The notes beneath the pieces are model-generated. The model was not told the origin of the DNA. It was given only the letters and a program-made list of their open reading frames with translations, and did not search any database. From Nonomuraea dietziae (GTDB lineage: Bacteria; Actinomycetota; Actinomycetes; Streptosporangiales; Streptosporangiaceae): 64,000 nt of DNA. This document shows positions 56,627 to 64,000 of this stretch, piece by piece. How positions within the stretch are numbered: position 1 is the stretch's first letter; each line of letters opens with the position of its first letter. Made by a program: the position numbers and the translations under genes. The stretch spans positions 7,006,001 through 7,070,000 of the forward strand of contig NZ_JACIBV010000001.1 of NCBI RefSeq assembly GCF_014195505.1, in the 5' to 3' direction.

Positions 56627-57505
56627 ATGGAGTTCAGGGAGCTGGAGTGCTTCGTCGTGCTCAGCGAGGAGTTGCACTTCGCCAGGGCCGCCGAGCGGCT
56701 CTACCTGTCACCTGGCAGGGTCAGCCAGCTGGTGCGGGCGCTGGAGACCCGCGTCGGCGCCAGGCTGTTCGACAGGACCAGCAGACGCGTACGGCTGACG
56801 CCGCTGGGCGAGCGCTTCCTCGCCGACCTGCGCCCCGCCTACGAAGGGCTGGGGGCCGCGCTCACCAGGGCGAGGTCGGCCGCCCGGCTGGTCGAGGGCG
56901 TGTTGCGGGTCGGCTTCCTCGGCACGCCGACGGAGGTCGTCACCAGCACGGTCAGGGAGTTCGAGCGGCGCAACCCGGCCTGTGAGGTGGAGCTGGTCGA
57001 GGTCCCGATGGCCGATCCCTTCGGCAAGCTGCGCGTCGGCAGGGTGGACGTGAGCTTCACCCTGCTGCCCGTGGACGAGCCCGACCTCGAGACGGGAGCG
57101 GGCCTGAACAAGGTCCAGATGCAGGTGGCCCTCTCCCCGCGGCACCCACTGGCGGACAGGGCGCGCATCGAGGCCGAGGAGCTCGCGCAGCTGCCGCTGG
57201 TCGGGCTCGACGATCCCGCGCCCCGCAGGTGGCGTGAGCTCGTCGCTCCCACGAGCACGCCGATGGGCCGGCCCATCCCTTCGGCGGGTACTGTCTCCAC
57301 CAGCCAGGAAGGCCTGACTCAGGTCGCGCTGAACAGGGGCGCCATGCTCTTCTGCACCCCCACGGCCGCCTACCACGGGCGCGACGACGTCACATTCGTG
57401 CCGGTCGCCGGCCTGCCCGACTCGGTGCTCGGCCTGGTCTGGCGCAAGGAGGGGGAGACGGCCGCGGTGCGCGCGTTCCAGCAGGCAGGAGTGGATCATG
57501 AGTGA
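56627..57505 (+). CDS. LysR family transcriptional regulator
   Basis: This is a 292-residue regulator with the N-terminal winged helix (ELECFVVLSEELHFARAAER, then LYLSPGRVSQLVRALETRVG, then LFDRTSRRVRLTPLG). The effector domain contains GVLRVGFLGTPTEVVTSTVR and SFTLLPVDEPDLETG. It probably controls the divergent MFS exporter. Its 3' end overlaps acyP by 8 bases, an unusual link between a regulator and a housekeeping gene that suggests the MFS/lysR pair was inserted here. Confidence 0.9.
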   Translation: MEFRELECFVVLSEELHFARAAERLYLSPGRVSQLVRALETRVGARLFDRTSRRVRLTPLGERFLADLRPAYEGLGAALTRARSAARLVEGVLRVGFLGTPTEVVTSTVREFERRNPACEVELVEVPMADPFGKLRVGRVDVSFTLLPVDEPDLETGAGLNKVQMQVALSPRHPLADRARIEAEELAQLPLVGLDDPAPRRWRELVAPTSTPMGRPIPSAGTVSTSQEGLTQVALNRGAMLFCTPTAAYHGRDDVTFVPVAGLPDSVLGLVWRKEGETAAVRAFQQAGVDHE

Positions 57506-57776
57506 CGTGGTGAGGCTGACCGCCTGGGTGCGCGGACGCGTCCAGGGCGTCGGGTTCCGATGGTGGACCAGGGCGAGGGCGCTGGAGCTCGGGCTGGTGG
57601 GCTGGGCGCGCAACACCGACGACGGCCGGGTGGAGGTGGTGGTCGAGGGCCCTCGCGAGGCGGGAGTCAAGCTCCTGGAGCTGATCAAGGGTTGCGACAC
57701 ACCCGGCCGAGTCGATGGAGTTGTAGAACGCTGGAGTGAAGCCCGAGGTAGTTTGCGAGGCTTTGTGGAGCGGTAG
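57498..57776 (+). CDS. acyP: acylphosphatase
   Basis: This 92-residue enzyme hydrolyses acyl phosphates. It has the phosphate cradle GRVQGVGFRWWTRARALEL with the catalytic Arg and GWARNTDDGRVEVVVEG with the catalytic Asn. The length is typical. Position a few hundred bases before smc is common in actinobacteria. Confidence 0.95.
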   Translation: MSDVVRLTAWVRGRVQGVGFRWWTRARALELGLVGWARNTDDGRVEVVVEGPREAGVKLLELIKGCDTPGRVDGVVERWSEARGSLRGFVER

Positions 57777-57800
57777 CCCTTCCGCCAAACCAGCCAAATA

Positions 57801-57830
57801 GGGTATATTTATATGTCGGGAGTGCCCGAC
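57801..57830 (+). promoter_or_regulatory. AT-rich promoter-like patch with small hairpin
   Basis: TATATTTATATG at 57804-57815 is by far the most AT-rich stretch nearby and is followed by the hairpin GTCGGG-AGTG-CCCGAC. It lies in the 190-bp gap before the coiled-coil gene and probably holds its promoter. Confidence 0.35.
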
Positions 57831-57966
57831 GGTAGCCCTGTGCGGTGCGTTCGACTTGACCACCCACACTGCCGGTGCGACTCTTGTTAGGTACCACGCG
57901 CACCCCTCCCGCGGAACACGAAGTGCGCGAACCAGTCTGGTCACTCAGCGTGGAGGACCCTTTACT

Positions 57967-58161
57967 ATGGCGAAGGCTCTACTCGGCCACGTCGGCGGTC
58001 CTGACCCTCGGATGGTCTCGGAGATGCGCCGCTTGCAGCAGCGAATCCGCGACCTGGAGGCAGAACTCACCCGGCTCCAGGCACAGAACGACGCTCTTGC
58101 AGCGCAGACCCGCGATGAGGCGTTCAGCCGCCTGCAGGAGCGCGAGCCGGCTCTCACCTGA
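57967..58161 (+). CDS. small coiled-coil protein upstream of smc
   Basis: This is a 64-residue protein. After MAKALLGHVGGPDPRMVSEM nearly the whole chain is a predicted coiled coil (RRLQQRIRDLEAELTRLQAQ, then NDALAAQTRDEAFSRLQERE). It has GGAGG upstream of the ATG and its own strong terminator. Small proteins of this kind before smc occur in other actinobacteria. The function is unknown; dimerisation is certain to be favoured by the heptads. The N-terminal GHVGGPDPR tag is distinctive. Confidence 0.75.
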   Translation: MAKALLGHVGGPDPRMVSEMRRLQQRIRDLEAELTRLQAQNDALAAQTRDEAFSRLQEREPALT

Positions 58162-58215
58162 GAGGTCGGAGCGCGAATCAGGGACGTCTCGGAGAGGCGT
58201 CCCTCGTAATTTTTC

Positions 58216-58240
58216 GACCCCCGTCCGCGGGGGTCTTTTT
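58216..58240 (+). terminator. terminator before smc
   Basis: A perfect 8-bp stem GACCCCCG with CGGGGGTC, TCCG loop, followed by TTTTT. Confidence 0.9.
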
Positions 58241-58334
58241 ACTGCCCACCTGACCGCTGGATCGCTGTGACCAGCGGCGGGCGGCGCGTGCCAGTAGGCT
58301 TTCCCGCAGTCGGTTCAGGGGAGGGCAGCGTTCG

Positions 58335-61300
58335 GTGTACCTGAAGACGCTCACGCTGCGCGGATTCAAGTCCTTCGCCTCCGCCACCGCCCTGCGCCTG
58401 GAGCCCGGCATCACCTGCGTGGTGGGGCCCAACGGGTCAGGCAAGTCCAACGTGGTCGACGCCCTGGCGTGGGTCATGGGCGAGCACAGCGCCAAGTCGC
58501 TGCGCGGCGGCAAGATGGAGGACGTCATCTTCGCCGGCACCTCCAGCAGGCCGCCCCTGGGCAGGGCCGAGGTGACGCTGACGATCGACAACTCCGACGG
58601 CGCGCTGCCCATCGACTACACCGAGGTCACGATCAGCCGCCTGATGTTCAGGTCGGGGCAGAGCGAGTACGCGATCAACGGCGACACCTGCCGGCTGCTC
58701 GACATCCAGGAGCTGCTGTCCGACTCGGGCATCGGGCGCGAGATGCACGTCATCGTCGGTCAGGGTCAGCTCGACGCGGTGCTGCACGCCGGTCCCGAAG
58801 ACCGCAGGGCCTTCATCGAGGAGGCCGCGGGCGTCCTCAAGCACCGCAAGCGCAAGGAAAAGGCGCTCCGCAAGCTCGACGCGATGCAGGCCAACCTCAC
58901 CCGCGTCCAGGACCTCGCCACCGAGCTGCGCCGCCAGCTCAAGCCGCTGGGCAAGCAGGCGGAGATCGCCCGCAAGGCCGCGGTCATCCAGGCCGACCTG
59001 CGCGACGCGCGGCTGCGGCTGCTGGCCGACGACGTCTGCATCCTGAGGGAGAACCTCGCGAAGGAGGCCGCCGACGAGGCGGCGATCCTGACGCGCAGGA
59101 CCCAGGTCGAGGGAGAGCTGGCCGAGGGCCAGCAGCGCGAGCAGGCGCTGGAGACGGCCGAGGCCGAGGCGCAGCCGAGGCTGAGCGCCGCCCAGGAGAC
59201 CTACTTCAGGCTGGCCTCTCTGCGGGAGCGTTTCACCGGGCTGGAGCACCTGGCGGCCGAGCGGCACAGGCACGCGCTCGACGCTGCCTCCATCGAGCGG
59301 CGCGGGCGCGACCCCGAGGAGCTGGAGCGCGAGGCGGCCGAGGTCCGCGAGCAGGAGCTGGAGCTGGCGGCCGCGCTGGAGCAGGCCCAGGAGCTGCTCG
59401 AGGCGGCCGTCGCCAGGCGCGAGGAGGCCGAGGCCGCGCTCGACGCCGAGGAGCGGCGGCTGGCCATGGCCTCGAGGGCGGCGGCCGATCGGCGCGAAGC
59501 GCTGGCCAGGCTGCGCGGGCGGGTCGAGTCGGCCCGCAGCAGGGCGCGCGCCGCCGAGGACGAGATCGGCAGGCTGAGCAGGTCCTTCTCCGAGGCCGAG
59601 CAGCGGGCCCAGCGCGCGCGCGAAGATCTCGAGGAGCACGAGAGCGAGGAGCCCGCCGCCGATCCCGCGCTCGCCGAGGAGCTGGCGGCCGCGCAGGGCG
59701 CCGTCGAGGAGGCCAGGGCGCTGGCCGAGGCGGCCCGCGAGATGGTGGAGCAGGCCAAGGAGGCGCTGGCGGGCCCGCGCGCGGCCCTGCAGGCCGCCAA
59801 GTCGGCGGTCGGTACGGCCCGCGCCGCCGACCAGCAGGCCCAGCGCGCGGTCGCGGCGCTCGACGCCCGGCGTGAGGCCCTGGAGCTCGGCCTGGCCAAG
59901 GGGGCCGACGGCGGCGCCGCGCTGCTGGCGGCGGGGCTGCCAGGGGTGCTCGGGCCGCTGGCCGCGTCGATGACGGTGACGCAGGGCTTCGAGGTGGCCA
60001 TCGCGGCCGTGCTGGGCTCGGTCGCCGAGTCGGTGGCGGTCGAGTCGGTGGGCGCGGCCGTGGAGGCGCTCGACCATCTCAGAGCCAAGGAGGCGGGCCA
60101 GGCGACGCTCCTGGTGGCAGGCGCTTCAGGAGGCTCTCCCTCGCCCGCGGGCTCGTCCGGGGCGCGGGCCGAGCTGACAGGAGAGGCGCGGTGGGCCGCC
60201 GAGCTGGTCGGCGTGCCCGACCACCTCAGAGCGGCGGTCGACCACCTGCTCGCCGACGTGGTCGTGGTCCAGGACCTCGACGACGCCCGCGCGCTGGTCG
60301 GGCGGCATCCCGAGTTGAGGGCCGTCACCCGCGGCGGCGACCTGGTCGGCTCGCGTCTGGCGGTCGGCGGCTCCGCGGGCGGCACCTCGGTGCTGCAGGT
60401 CAGGGCCGCCCTCGACGACGCCGTCGCCGACCTGGAGGAGGCCAGGGAGCGGGCCGAGCACACCGCGACCGCGCTGGAGGAGTCGGTCCAGGCCGAGCAG
60501 GCCGCCCAGGCGGCGCTGGAGGCCGCACAGGCGCATGTCAACGAGGCGCAGACCGCTGCAGGTGGCGCGCAGGCGGGGGTCAACGCCGCCCAGGGCACGC
60601 TCGACCAGGTCAGGGCGCGCCAGCGCGAGGCCGACCAGGCGAACGCGGCGGCCGCGCGGCGGCTGGCCCAGCTCGGCGCCGCGGCCAAGGCGGCGGCCGA
60701 TGAGGCCGAGCGTCTCGCGGGCGGCGTGCGAGCGGCGCAGGAGGCGCGCGAGGAGGGGCTGGCCGAGCTCTCGGAGCTGGAGATCGAGCTGGCCGAGGCC
60801 GAGTACTCCCAGGAGCTCGAGACCGAGCCGACCACCGAGCTCCGCGACGATCTGGCCGCGACCTGCCAGGTGGCCAGGCAGGGCGAGATGGAGACCAGGC
60901 TGCAGGTCCGCACGGCCGAGGAGCGGGTCAAGGGCATCGCGGGCAGAGCGGAGGGCCTGGTGAGGGCCGCCCAGCGCGAGCGCCAGGAGCGGCTGACGGC
61001 CGCCGCGCAGCGTGAGCGGCGCAGGAGGCAGGCGGTGGTCGCCGAAGCCGTGGCGCTCGGGGCCAGGCAGGTGCTGAAGGCGCTGGGCGCCTCGGTCGAG
61101 CGGGCGGCGCGCGAGCGCGACGAGGCCGACCTGGCCAGGGTGGCGATCGACGCCGAGCTGAAGCAGGTCAGGGTCAGGGTCCGCGAGCTGAGCCAGGAGC
61201 TCGACAAACTGGTCAACAGGGTCCACGGCAGCGAGGTGGCCAGGACCGAGCAGCGGCTCCGGCTCGAACAGCTCGAGCAGCGGGCGCTGGAGGAGTTCGG

Positions 61301-62030
61301 CGTCGAGGCCGAGGCCCTGGTCGGCGAGTACGGCCCCGCGGCGCCCGTGCCAGGCGATCCTCCCGTGCCCTACGTCAGGGCGGAGCAGGAGAAGCGGATG
61401 CGCGCCGCCGAGCGGCAGATGAACCAGCTCGGCAAGGTCAACCCGCTGGCGCTGGAGGAGTTCGCCGCGCTGGAGGAGCGCCACGCGTTCCTGACCTCCC
61501 AGCTGGAGGACCTCAAGAAGACCAGGCGCGAGCTCATGACCGTCGTGCAGGAGGTCGACAACAGGGTCGAGCAGATGTTCTCCTCCGCCTACGCGGATGT
61601 CGCCCGCGAGTTCGAGCAGATCTTCTCCAGGGTCTTCCCCGGCGGCGACGGCAGGCTCGTGCTGACCGATCCCGACAACATGCTGACCACCGGCATCGAG
61701 GTGGAGGCCAGACCGCCAGGCAAGAAGGTCAAGCGGCTGTCGCTGCTGTCGGGCGGCGAGCGGTCGCTGACGGCCGTGGCGTTCCTGATCTCGATCTTCA
61801 AGGCCAGGCCCTCGCCGTTCTACGTGATGGACGAGGTCGAGGCCGCCCTCGACGACACCAACACCCAGCGGCTGCTGACCCTCTTCGAGGAGCTGCGGCA
61901 GAGCTCCCAGCTGATCGTCATCACGCACAACAAGCGGACGATGGAGATCGCCGACGCCCTCTACGGCGTCTCGATGCGCGGCGACGGTGTCACCCAGGTG
62001 GTCTCCCAGCGGCTCAGGGAAAAGGTCTGA
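58335..62030 (+). CDS. smc: chromosome segregation protein SMC
   Basis: This is a 1231-residue ATPase of the condensin complex. The N-terminal head has Walker A in VVGPNGSGKSNVVDALAWVM. Two long coiled-coil arms flank the hinge (about 545-680, AAGLPGVLGPLAASMTVTQG). The C-terminal head has the signature LSLLSGGERSLTAVAFLIS and Walker B PFYVMDEVEAALDDTN. It organises and segregates the chromosome with ScpA/ScpB, which are not in the window. A GTG start is used. The arms are extremely rich in Ala, Glu and Arg. ftsY follows after 53 bp. Confidence 0.97.
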   Translation: MYLKTLTLRGFKSFASATALRLEPGITCVVGPNGSGKSNVVDALAWVMGEHSAKSLRGGKMEDVIFAGTSSRPPLGRAEVTLTIDNSDGALPIDYTEVTISRLMFRSGQSEYAINGDTCRLLDIQELLSDSGIGREMHVIVGQGQLDAVLHAGPEDRRAFIEEAAGVLKHRKRKEKALRKLDAMQANLTRVQDLATELRRQLKPLGKQAEIARKAAVIQADLRDARLRLLADDVCILRENLAKEAADEAAILTRRTQVEGELAEGQQREQALETAEAEAQPRLSAAQETYFRLASLRERFTGLEHLAAERHRHALDAASIERRGRDPEELEREAAEVREQELELAAALEQAQELLEAAVARREEAEAALDAEERRLAMASRAAADRREALARLRGRVESARSRARAAEDEIGRLSRSFSEAEQRAQRAREDLEEHESEEPAADPALAEELAAAQGAVEEARALAEAAREMVEQAKEALAGPRAALQAAKSAVGTARAADQQAQRAVAALDARREALELGLAKGADGGAALLAAGLPGVLGPLAASMTVTQGFEVAIAAVLGSVAESVAVESVGAAVEALDHLRAKEAGQATLLVAGASGGSPSPAGSSGARAELTGEARWAAELVGVPDHLRAAVDHLLADVVVVQDLDDARALVGRHPELRAVTRGGDLVGSRLAVGGSAGGTSVLQVRAALDDAVADLEEARERAEHTATALEESVQAEQAAQAALEAAQAHVNEAQTAAGGAQAGVNAAQGTLDQVRARQREADQANAAAARRLAQLGAAAKAAADEAERLAGGVRAAQEAREEGLAELSELEIELAEAEYSQELETEPTTELRDDLAATCQVARQGEMETRLQVRTAEERVKGIAGRAEGLVRAAQRERQERLTAAAQRERRRRQAVVAEAVALGARQVLKALGASVERAARERDEADLARVAIDAELKQVRVRVRELSQELDKLVNRVHGSEVARTEQRLRLEQLEQRALEEFGVEAEALVGEYGPAAPVPGDPPVPYVRAEQEKRMRAAERQMNQLGKVNPLALEEFAALEERHAFLTSQLEDLKKTRRELMTVVQEVDNRVEQMFSSAYADVAREFEQIFSRVFPGGDGRLVLTDPDNMLTTGIEVEARPPGKKVKRLSLLSGGERSLTAVAFLISIFKARPSPFYVMDEVEAALDDTNTQRLLTLFEELRQSSQLIVITHNKRTMEIADALYGVSMRGDGVTQVVSQRLREKV

Positions 62031-62083
62031 CTCGCCAGGGTGGGTCGTAAGGCGTGACCATCCCGGACGATCTGGAAAACTGA

Positions 62084-63262
62084 GTGCTTGTGAACGACTA
62101 CCTCGGCATCATCGTGATCGTGGTCGTCGTCGCCCTCTTGGCGGCCGGCGGCATGTTCTTCCTGTTCAGGCCGGGCGGAAAGGCCGTGCCCCCGCCGGCC
62201 GAGCCGCCCGAGGTGAAGCCTGCGCCCGAACCGCAGGTCAAGCCGCCCGCGCCGGAGGAGGAGGGCAGCACCACCACGGTGCCGCCACCGGTCAAGCCGG
62301 CCGAGACCGTCATCAAGGCGCCCGAGCTCGAGGTTCCTCCGCCGTCCGCGGGCCGGATGGTGCGGCTGCGCTCGCGCCTGGCACGCTCGCAGAGCGCCCT
62401 CGGCAAGGGCCTGCTGGAGCTGCTGTCCAGAGACCGGCTCGACGATGAGGTCTGGGACGAGATCGAGGAGAGCCTCATCACCGCCGACGTCGGCGTCGCG
62501 CCGACCCAGGCCATGGTCGAGGAGCTGCGCACCAAGGTCAAGGTCCTCGGCACCCGCACCCCCGAGGAGGTGCGCGGCCTGCTGCGCGAGGAGCTGCTCA
62601 AGCAGATCGACCCCAACCTCGACCGCACCCTTCACGTCGCCAAGCACGGCGAGCGTCCCGCGGTCGTGCTCGTCGTGGGTGTCAACGGCACGGGCAAGAC
62701 CACGACCACGGGCAAGCTGGCTCGCTCGCTGGTCGGCGACGGGAAGAAGGTCGTGCTCGGCGCGGCCGACACCTTCCGCGCCGCCGCGGCCGACCAGCTG
62801 CAGACCTGGGGCGACAGGGTCGGCGCCGAGGTGGTGCGCGGCCCCGAGGGCGGCGATCCCGCCTCCGTGGCCTTCGACGCGACGGCCAAGGGCATCGAGG
62901 ACAAGGTCGACGTGGTCATCGTCGACACCGCGGGCAGGCTTCACACCAAGACGGGCCTGATGGACGAGCTCGGCAAGGTCAAGCGCGTCATCGAGAAGAA
63001 GGCGACGGTCGACGAGGTCCTGCTGGTCCTTGACGCCACGACGGGCCAGAACGGCATGCGCCAGGCGCAGGTCTTCGCCGAAGTGGTGAACATCACGGGC
63101 ATCGCGCTGACCAAGCTCGACGGCACGGCCAAGGGCGGCATCGTCATCTCGGTGCAGCGGGAGCTCGGCGTGCCCGTCAAGCTGGCGGGGCTCGGAGAGG
63201 GCCCTGACGATCTGGCGCCCTTCGACCCCGAGGTGTTCGTCGACGCCATCCTGGGTGACTGA
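62084..63262 (+). CDS. ftsY: signal recognition particle receptor FtsY
   Basis: This 392-residue SRP GTPase docks ribosome-SRP complexes at the membrane. An N-terminal membrane helix (YLGIIVIVVVVALLAAGGMF) and a Pro/Glu-rich linker replace the acidic A domain. The N domain (about 85-180) and the G domain follow, with GVNGTGKTTTTGKLARS, DTAGRLHTKTGLMDELGK and TKLDGTAKGG. GTG 62084 or GTG 62090 is the start. The 138-bp region after it holds the promoter of the next unit. Confidence 0.97.
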   Translation: MLVNDYLGIIVIVVVVALLAAGGMFFLFRPGGKAVPPPAEPPEVKPAPEPQVKPPAPEEEGSTTTVPPPVKPAETVIKAPELEVPPPSAGRMVRLRSRLARSQSALGKGLLELLSRDRLDDEVWDEIEESLITADVGVAPTQAMVEELRTKVKVLGTRTPEEVRGLLREELLKQIDPNLDRTLHVAKHGERPAVVLVVGVNGTGKTTTTGKLARSLVGDGKKVVLGAADTFRAAAADQLQTWGDRVGAEVVRGPEGGDPASVAFDATAKGIEDKVDVVIVDTAGRLHTKTGLMDELGKVKRVIEKKATVDEVLLVLDATTGQNGMRQAQVFAEVVNITGIALTKLDGTAKGGIVISVQRELGVPVKLAGLGEGPDDLAPFDPEVFVDAILGD

Positions 63263-63290
63263 CCAGGCGAATAGCTCGCTCTTTAAGCGA

Positions 63291-63319
63291 CAGTAGGGAA
63301 ACCAGTAGGGAAATGTCCC
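63291..63319. repeat. direct repeat and small palindrome upstream of the right-edge unit
   Basis: CAGTAGGGAAA occurs at 63291-63301 and again at 63303-63313. The second copy merges into the palindrome GGGA-AATG-TCCC (63308-63319). It lies just upstream of a promoter-like sequence, so it could bind a regulator. Confidence 0.5.
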
Positions 63320-63334
63320 TTACCGGTCAGGGGC

Positions 63335-63363
63335 TTGTGGGTACACCGTTCCCGTGTTGATAT
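63335..63363 (+). promoter_or_regulatory. sigma-70-like promoter for the right-edge unit
   Basis: TTGTGG at 63335-63340, a 17-base spacer and TGATAT at 63358-63363. A start point near 63370 would give a ~30-base leader to the ATG at 63401. Confidence 0.45.
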
Positions 63364-63400
63364 TGGGCGATCGTCTGTCATTGATCCGAAAGAAGGCCGT

Positions 63401-63475
63401 ATGAAGAAGGTCGTTGTTCACAAGCCCGGCACGGTCAGGTTGACCGGTGCCGCGACTCCGAAGCACGCGGCCTGA
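63401..63475 (+). CDS. 24-residue peptide ORF
   Basis: The ATG has AGAAGG 5 bases upstream, a better ribosome binding site than many large genes here. The peptide starts MKKVVVHKPGTVRLTG, is basic with a beta-prone N-terminal half, and ends in a short Ala/His/Lys tail. Its own promoter-like sequence precedes it and a long ORF follows 56 bases after its stop. The arrangement resembles a peptide precursor, a signalling peptide or a leader peptide paired with a large partner protein. I do not recognise the family, and the length gives little statistical support. Confidence 0.45.
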   Translation: MKKVVVHKPGTVRLTGAATPKHAA

Positions 63476-63531
63476 CCAAGGCTGAGGGAGTCGGTGCCTA
63501 CGGTGAGGGCATCGGCTCCCTTCCGCATCTT

Positions 63532-64000
63532 ATGAACCAGATCGTTCTTGACGCAGACAGGCGGCTGCGCGGGCCGTACACGCTGGCCGGCGGGCTGCTG
63601 CACGTGCTCGTGCCCGAGGCGCTGGCCCGGTGGCCCGAGCTGGTCCACTCGCACGACATCGAGATCAGGGCGGCCGCGCCGGGGCTGAGGGAGCTCGTTC
63701 CGGCCAGCCGCACGTCGCTGGCCGACAGGGTGGCGCAGGAGGAGCGCATCCTGGTGCCGGCGCCCCGCCGTACGCTGCGGCTGGCCAACGGGCTGGCCGA
63801 GTTCGTCCGTGACCACCTGGCCCGGGGTGGCCCCTTGACGGTCACGGTCGCCAACGCGGGCGAGGCCGACGCGACCGACATCGAGTTCCTCGAGGTGCTT
63901 CGGCGCAGGGTGCCCGCCGAGCTGCTGGTGGTCGTCGAGGGGCCGAGCACGCCCAGGGACGGCACGCTGCCGCTCGACACCGACCGCTACCGCAACGAGG
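63532..64000 (+). CDS. large protein of unknown family, 3'-partial, degenerate ATPase-like N-terminus
   Basis: The first 156 residues are visible; the frame runs off the window. After MNQIVLDADRRLRGPYTLAG come segments (LLHVLVPEALARWPELVHSH, then LRLANGLAEFVRDHLARGGP). Next is VTVANAGEADATDIEFLEVL, which looks like the Walker-B/helix region of an AfsR/LuxR-type regulatory ATPase in which the acidic residues are partly kept. Such proteins often continue with TPR repeats. ATG 63532 has no good ribosome binding site; an in-frame CTG at 63472 overlapping the peptide stop (CTGA) is an alternative coupled start. The family call is tentative. Confidence 0.45.
   Translation, partial: MNQIVLDADRRLRGPYTLAGGLLHVLVPEALARWPELVHSHDIEIRAAAPGLRELVPASRTSLADRVAQEERILVPAPRRTLRLANGLAEFVRDHLARGGPLTVTVANAGEADATDIEFLEVLRRRVPAELLVVVEGPSTPRDGTLPLDTDRYRNE

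Noticed and set aside
60126..61928. 600-residue minus-strand open frame inside smc
   Set aside because: It is a shadow of the Ala/Glu-rich coiled-coil codons of smc.

Overview
The window is high-GC DNA (estimated by eye at about 70%) with many GTG and TTG starts, dense gene packing and actinobacterial gene orders. These include the serA-leuB-ilvE-cimA group, an IclR regulator divergent from leuCD-hup, plsC-gpsA-ddl-thiL-thiD-rpmB-recG-rsmD-coaD-rpmF-rnc-mutM, and acyP-smc-ftsY. Together with cofC (coenzyme F420), an MhuD-like heme oxygenase and an ECF41-type sigma factor, this points to a spore-forming actinomycete, most likely of the Streptosporangiaceae type. The genus is an inference. It is a chromosomal core region. 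No phage, plasmid, insertion sequence, CRISPR array or rRNA operon was seen.

Layout. 0-5 kb: a broken FtsX-type permease (runs off the left edge), a methyltransferase, a frameshifted MFS/GPH transporter and a SseB-like protein. 5-17 kb: the branched-chain amino acid and serine block serA, leuB, ilvE and cimA. Between these genes lie an NlpC/P60 hydrolase under a ydaO-type c-di-AMP riboswitch, a putative free-standing structured transcript with a 40-residue ORF, an ECF41 sigma/oxidoreductase module (sigma gene frameshifted), small enzymes and a DsbA-like protein. cimA has a terminator hairpin and a short Leu/Ile-containing ORF in its leader. 17-23.4 kb: a secreted heparinase-like protein, an HD protein, an MhuD homologue with a His/Gly/Gln insert, an internally deleted amidohydrolase, a cold shock protein and a six-gene Asp23/AmaP operon. 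23.4-33.4 kb: an FAH-family hydrolase, gltX, a MATE exporter with PadR, an M3 peptidase, tRNA-Gln and two identical tRNA-Glu, a LysR regulator, a glutamine-amidotransferase-like protein and a large acidic protein. 33.7-49 kb: ndgR-like iclR, leuC, leuD, a small ORF, hup, a transporter, cofC, plsC, gpsA, a PLP-fold protein without its lysine, ddl, a DUF3515 lipoprotein, an Lrp-type RAM domain, thiL, a CBM2-like membrane protein, thiD, rpmB and a DAK2 protein. 49-64 kb: recG, a repeat/hairpin island, rsmD, coaD, DUF177, rpmF, rnc, mutM, an MFS/LysR pair, acyP, a small coiled-coil protein, smc and ftsY. The right edge holds a 24-codon ORF followed by the start of a large unidentified protein.

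The genes connect through a shared sequence. A 15-bp motif, TCTCNNNATATGAGA or close variants, lies in the ndgR-leuC intergenic region, in front of cimA and downstream of serA. A related 20-bp sequence lies in front of leuB and in front of the small ORF at 7235. This suggests a local IclR (NdgR/LtbR-type) regulon for leucine and isoleucine synthesis. Three genes in the first 13 kb carry net +1 frameshifts, which are either real decay or base-calling errors. Two genes, the NlpC/P60 protein and thiL, appear to start with non-standard codons behind very good ribosome binding sites.
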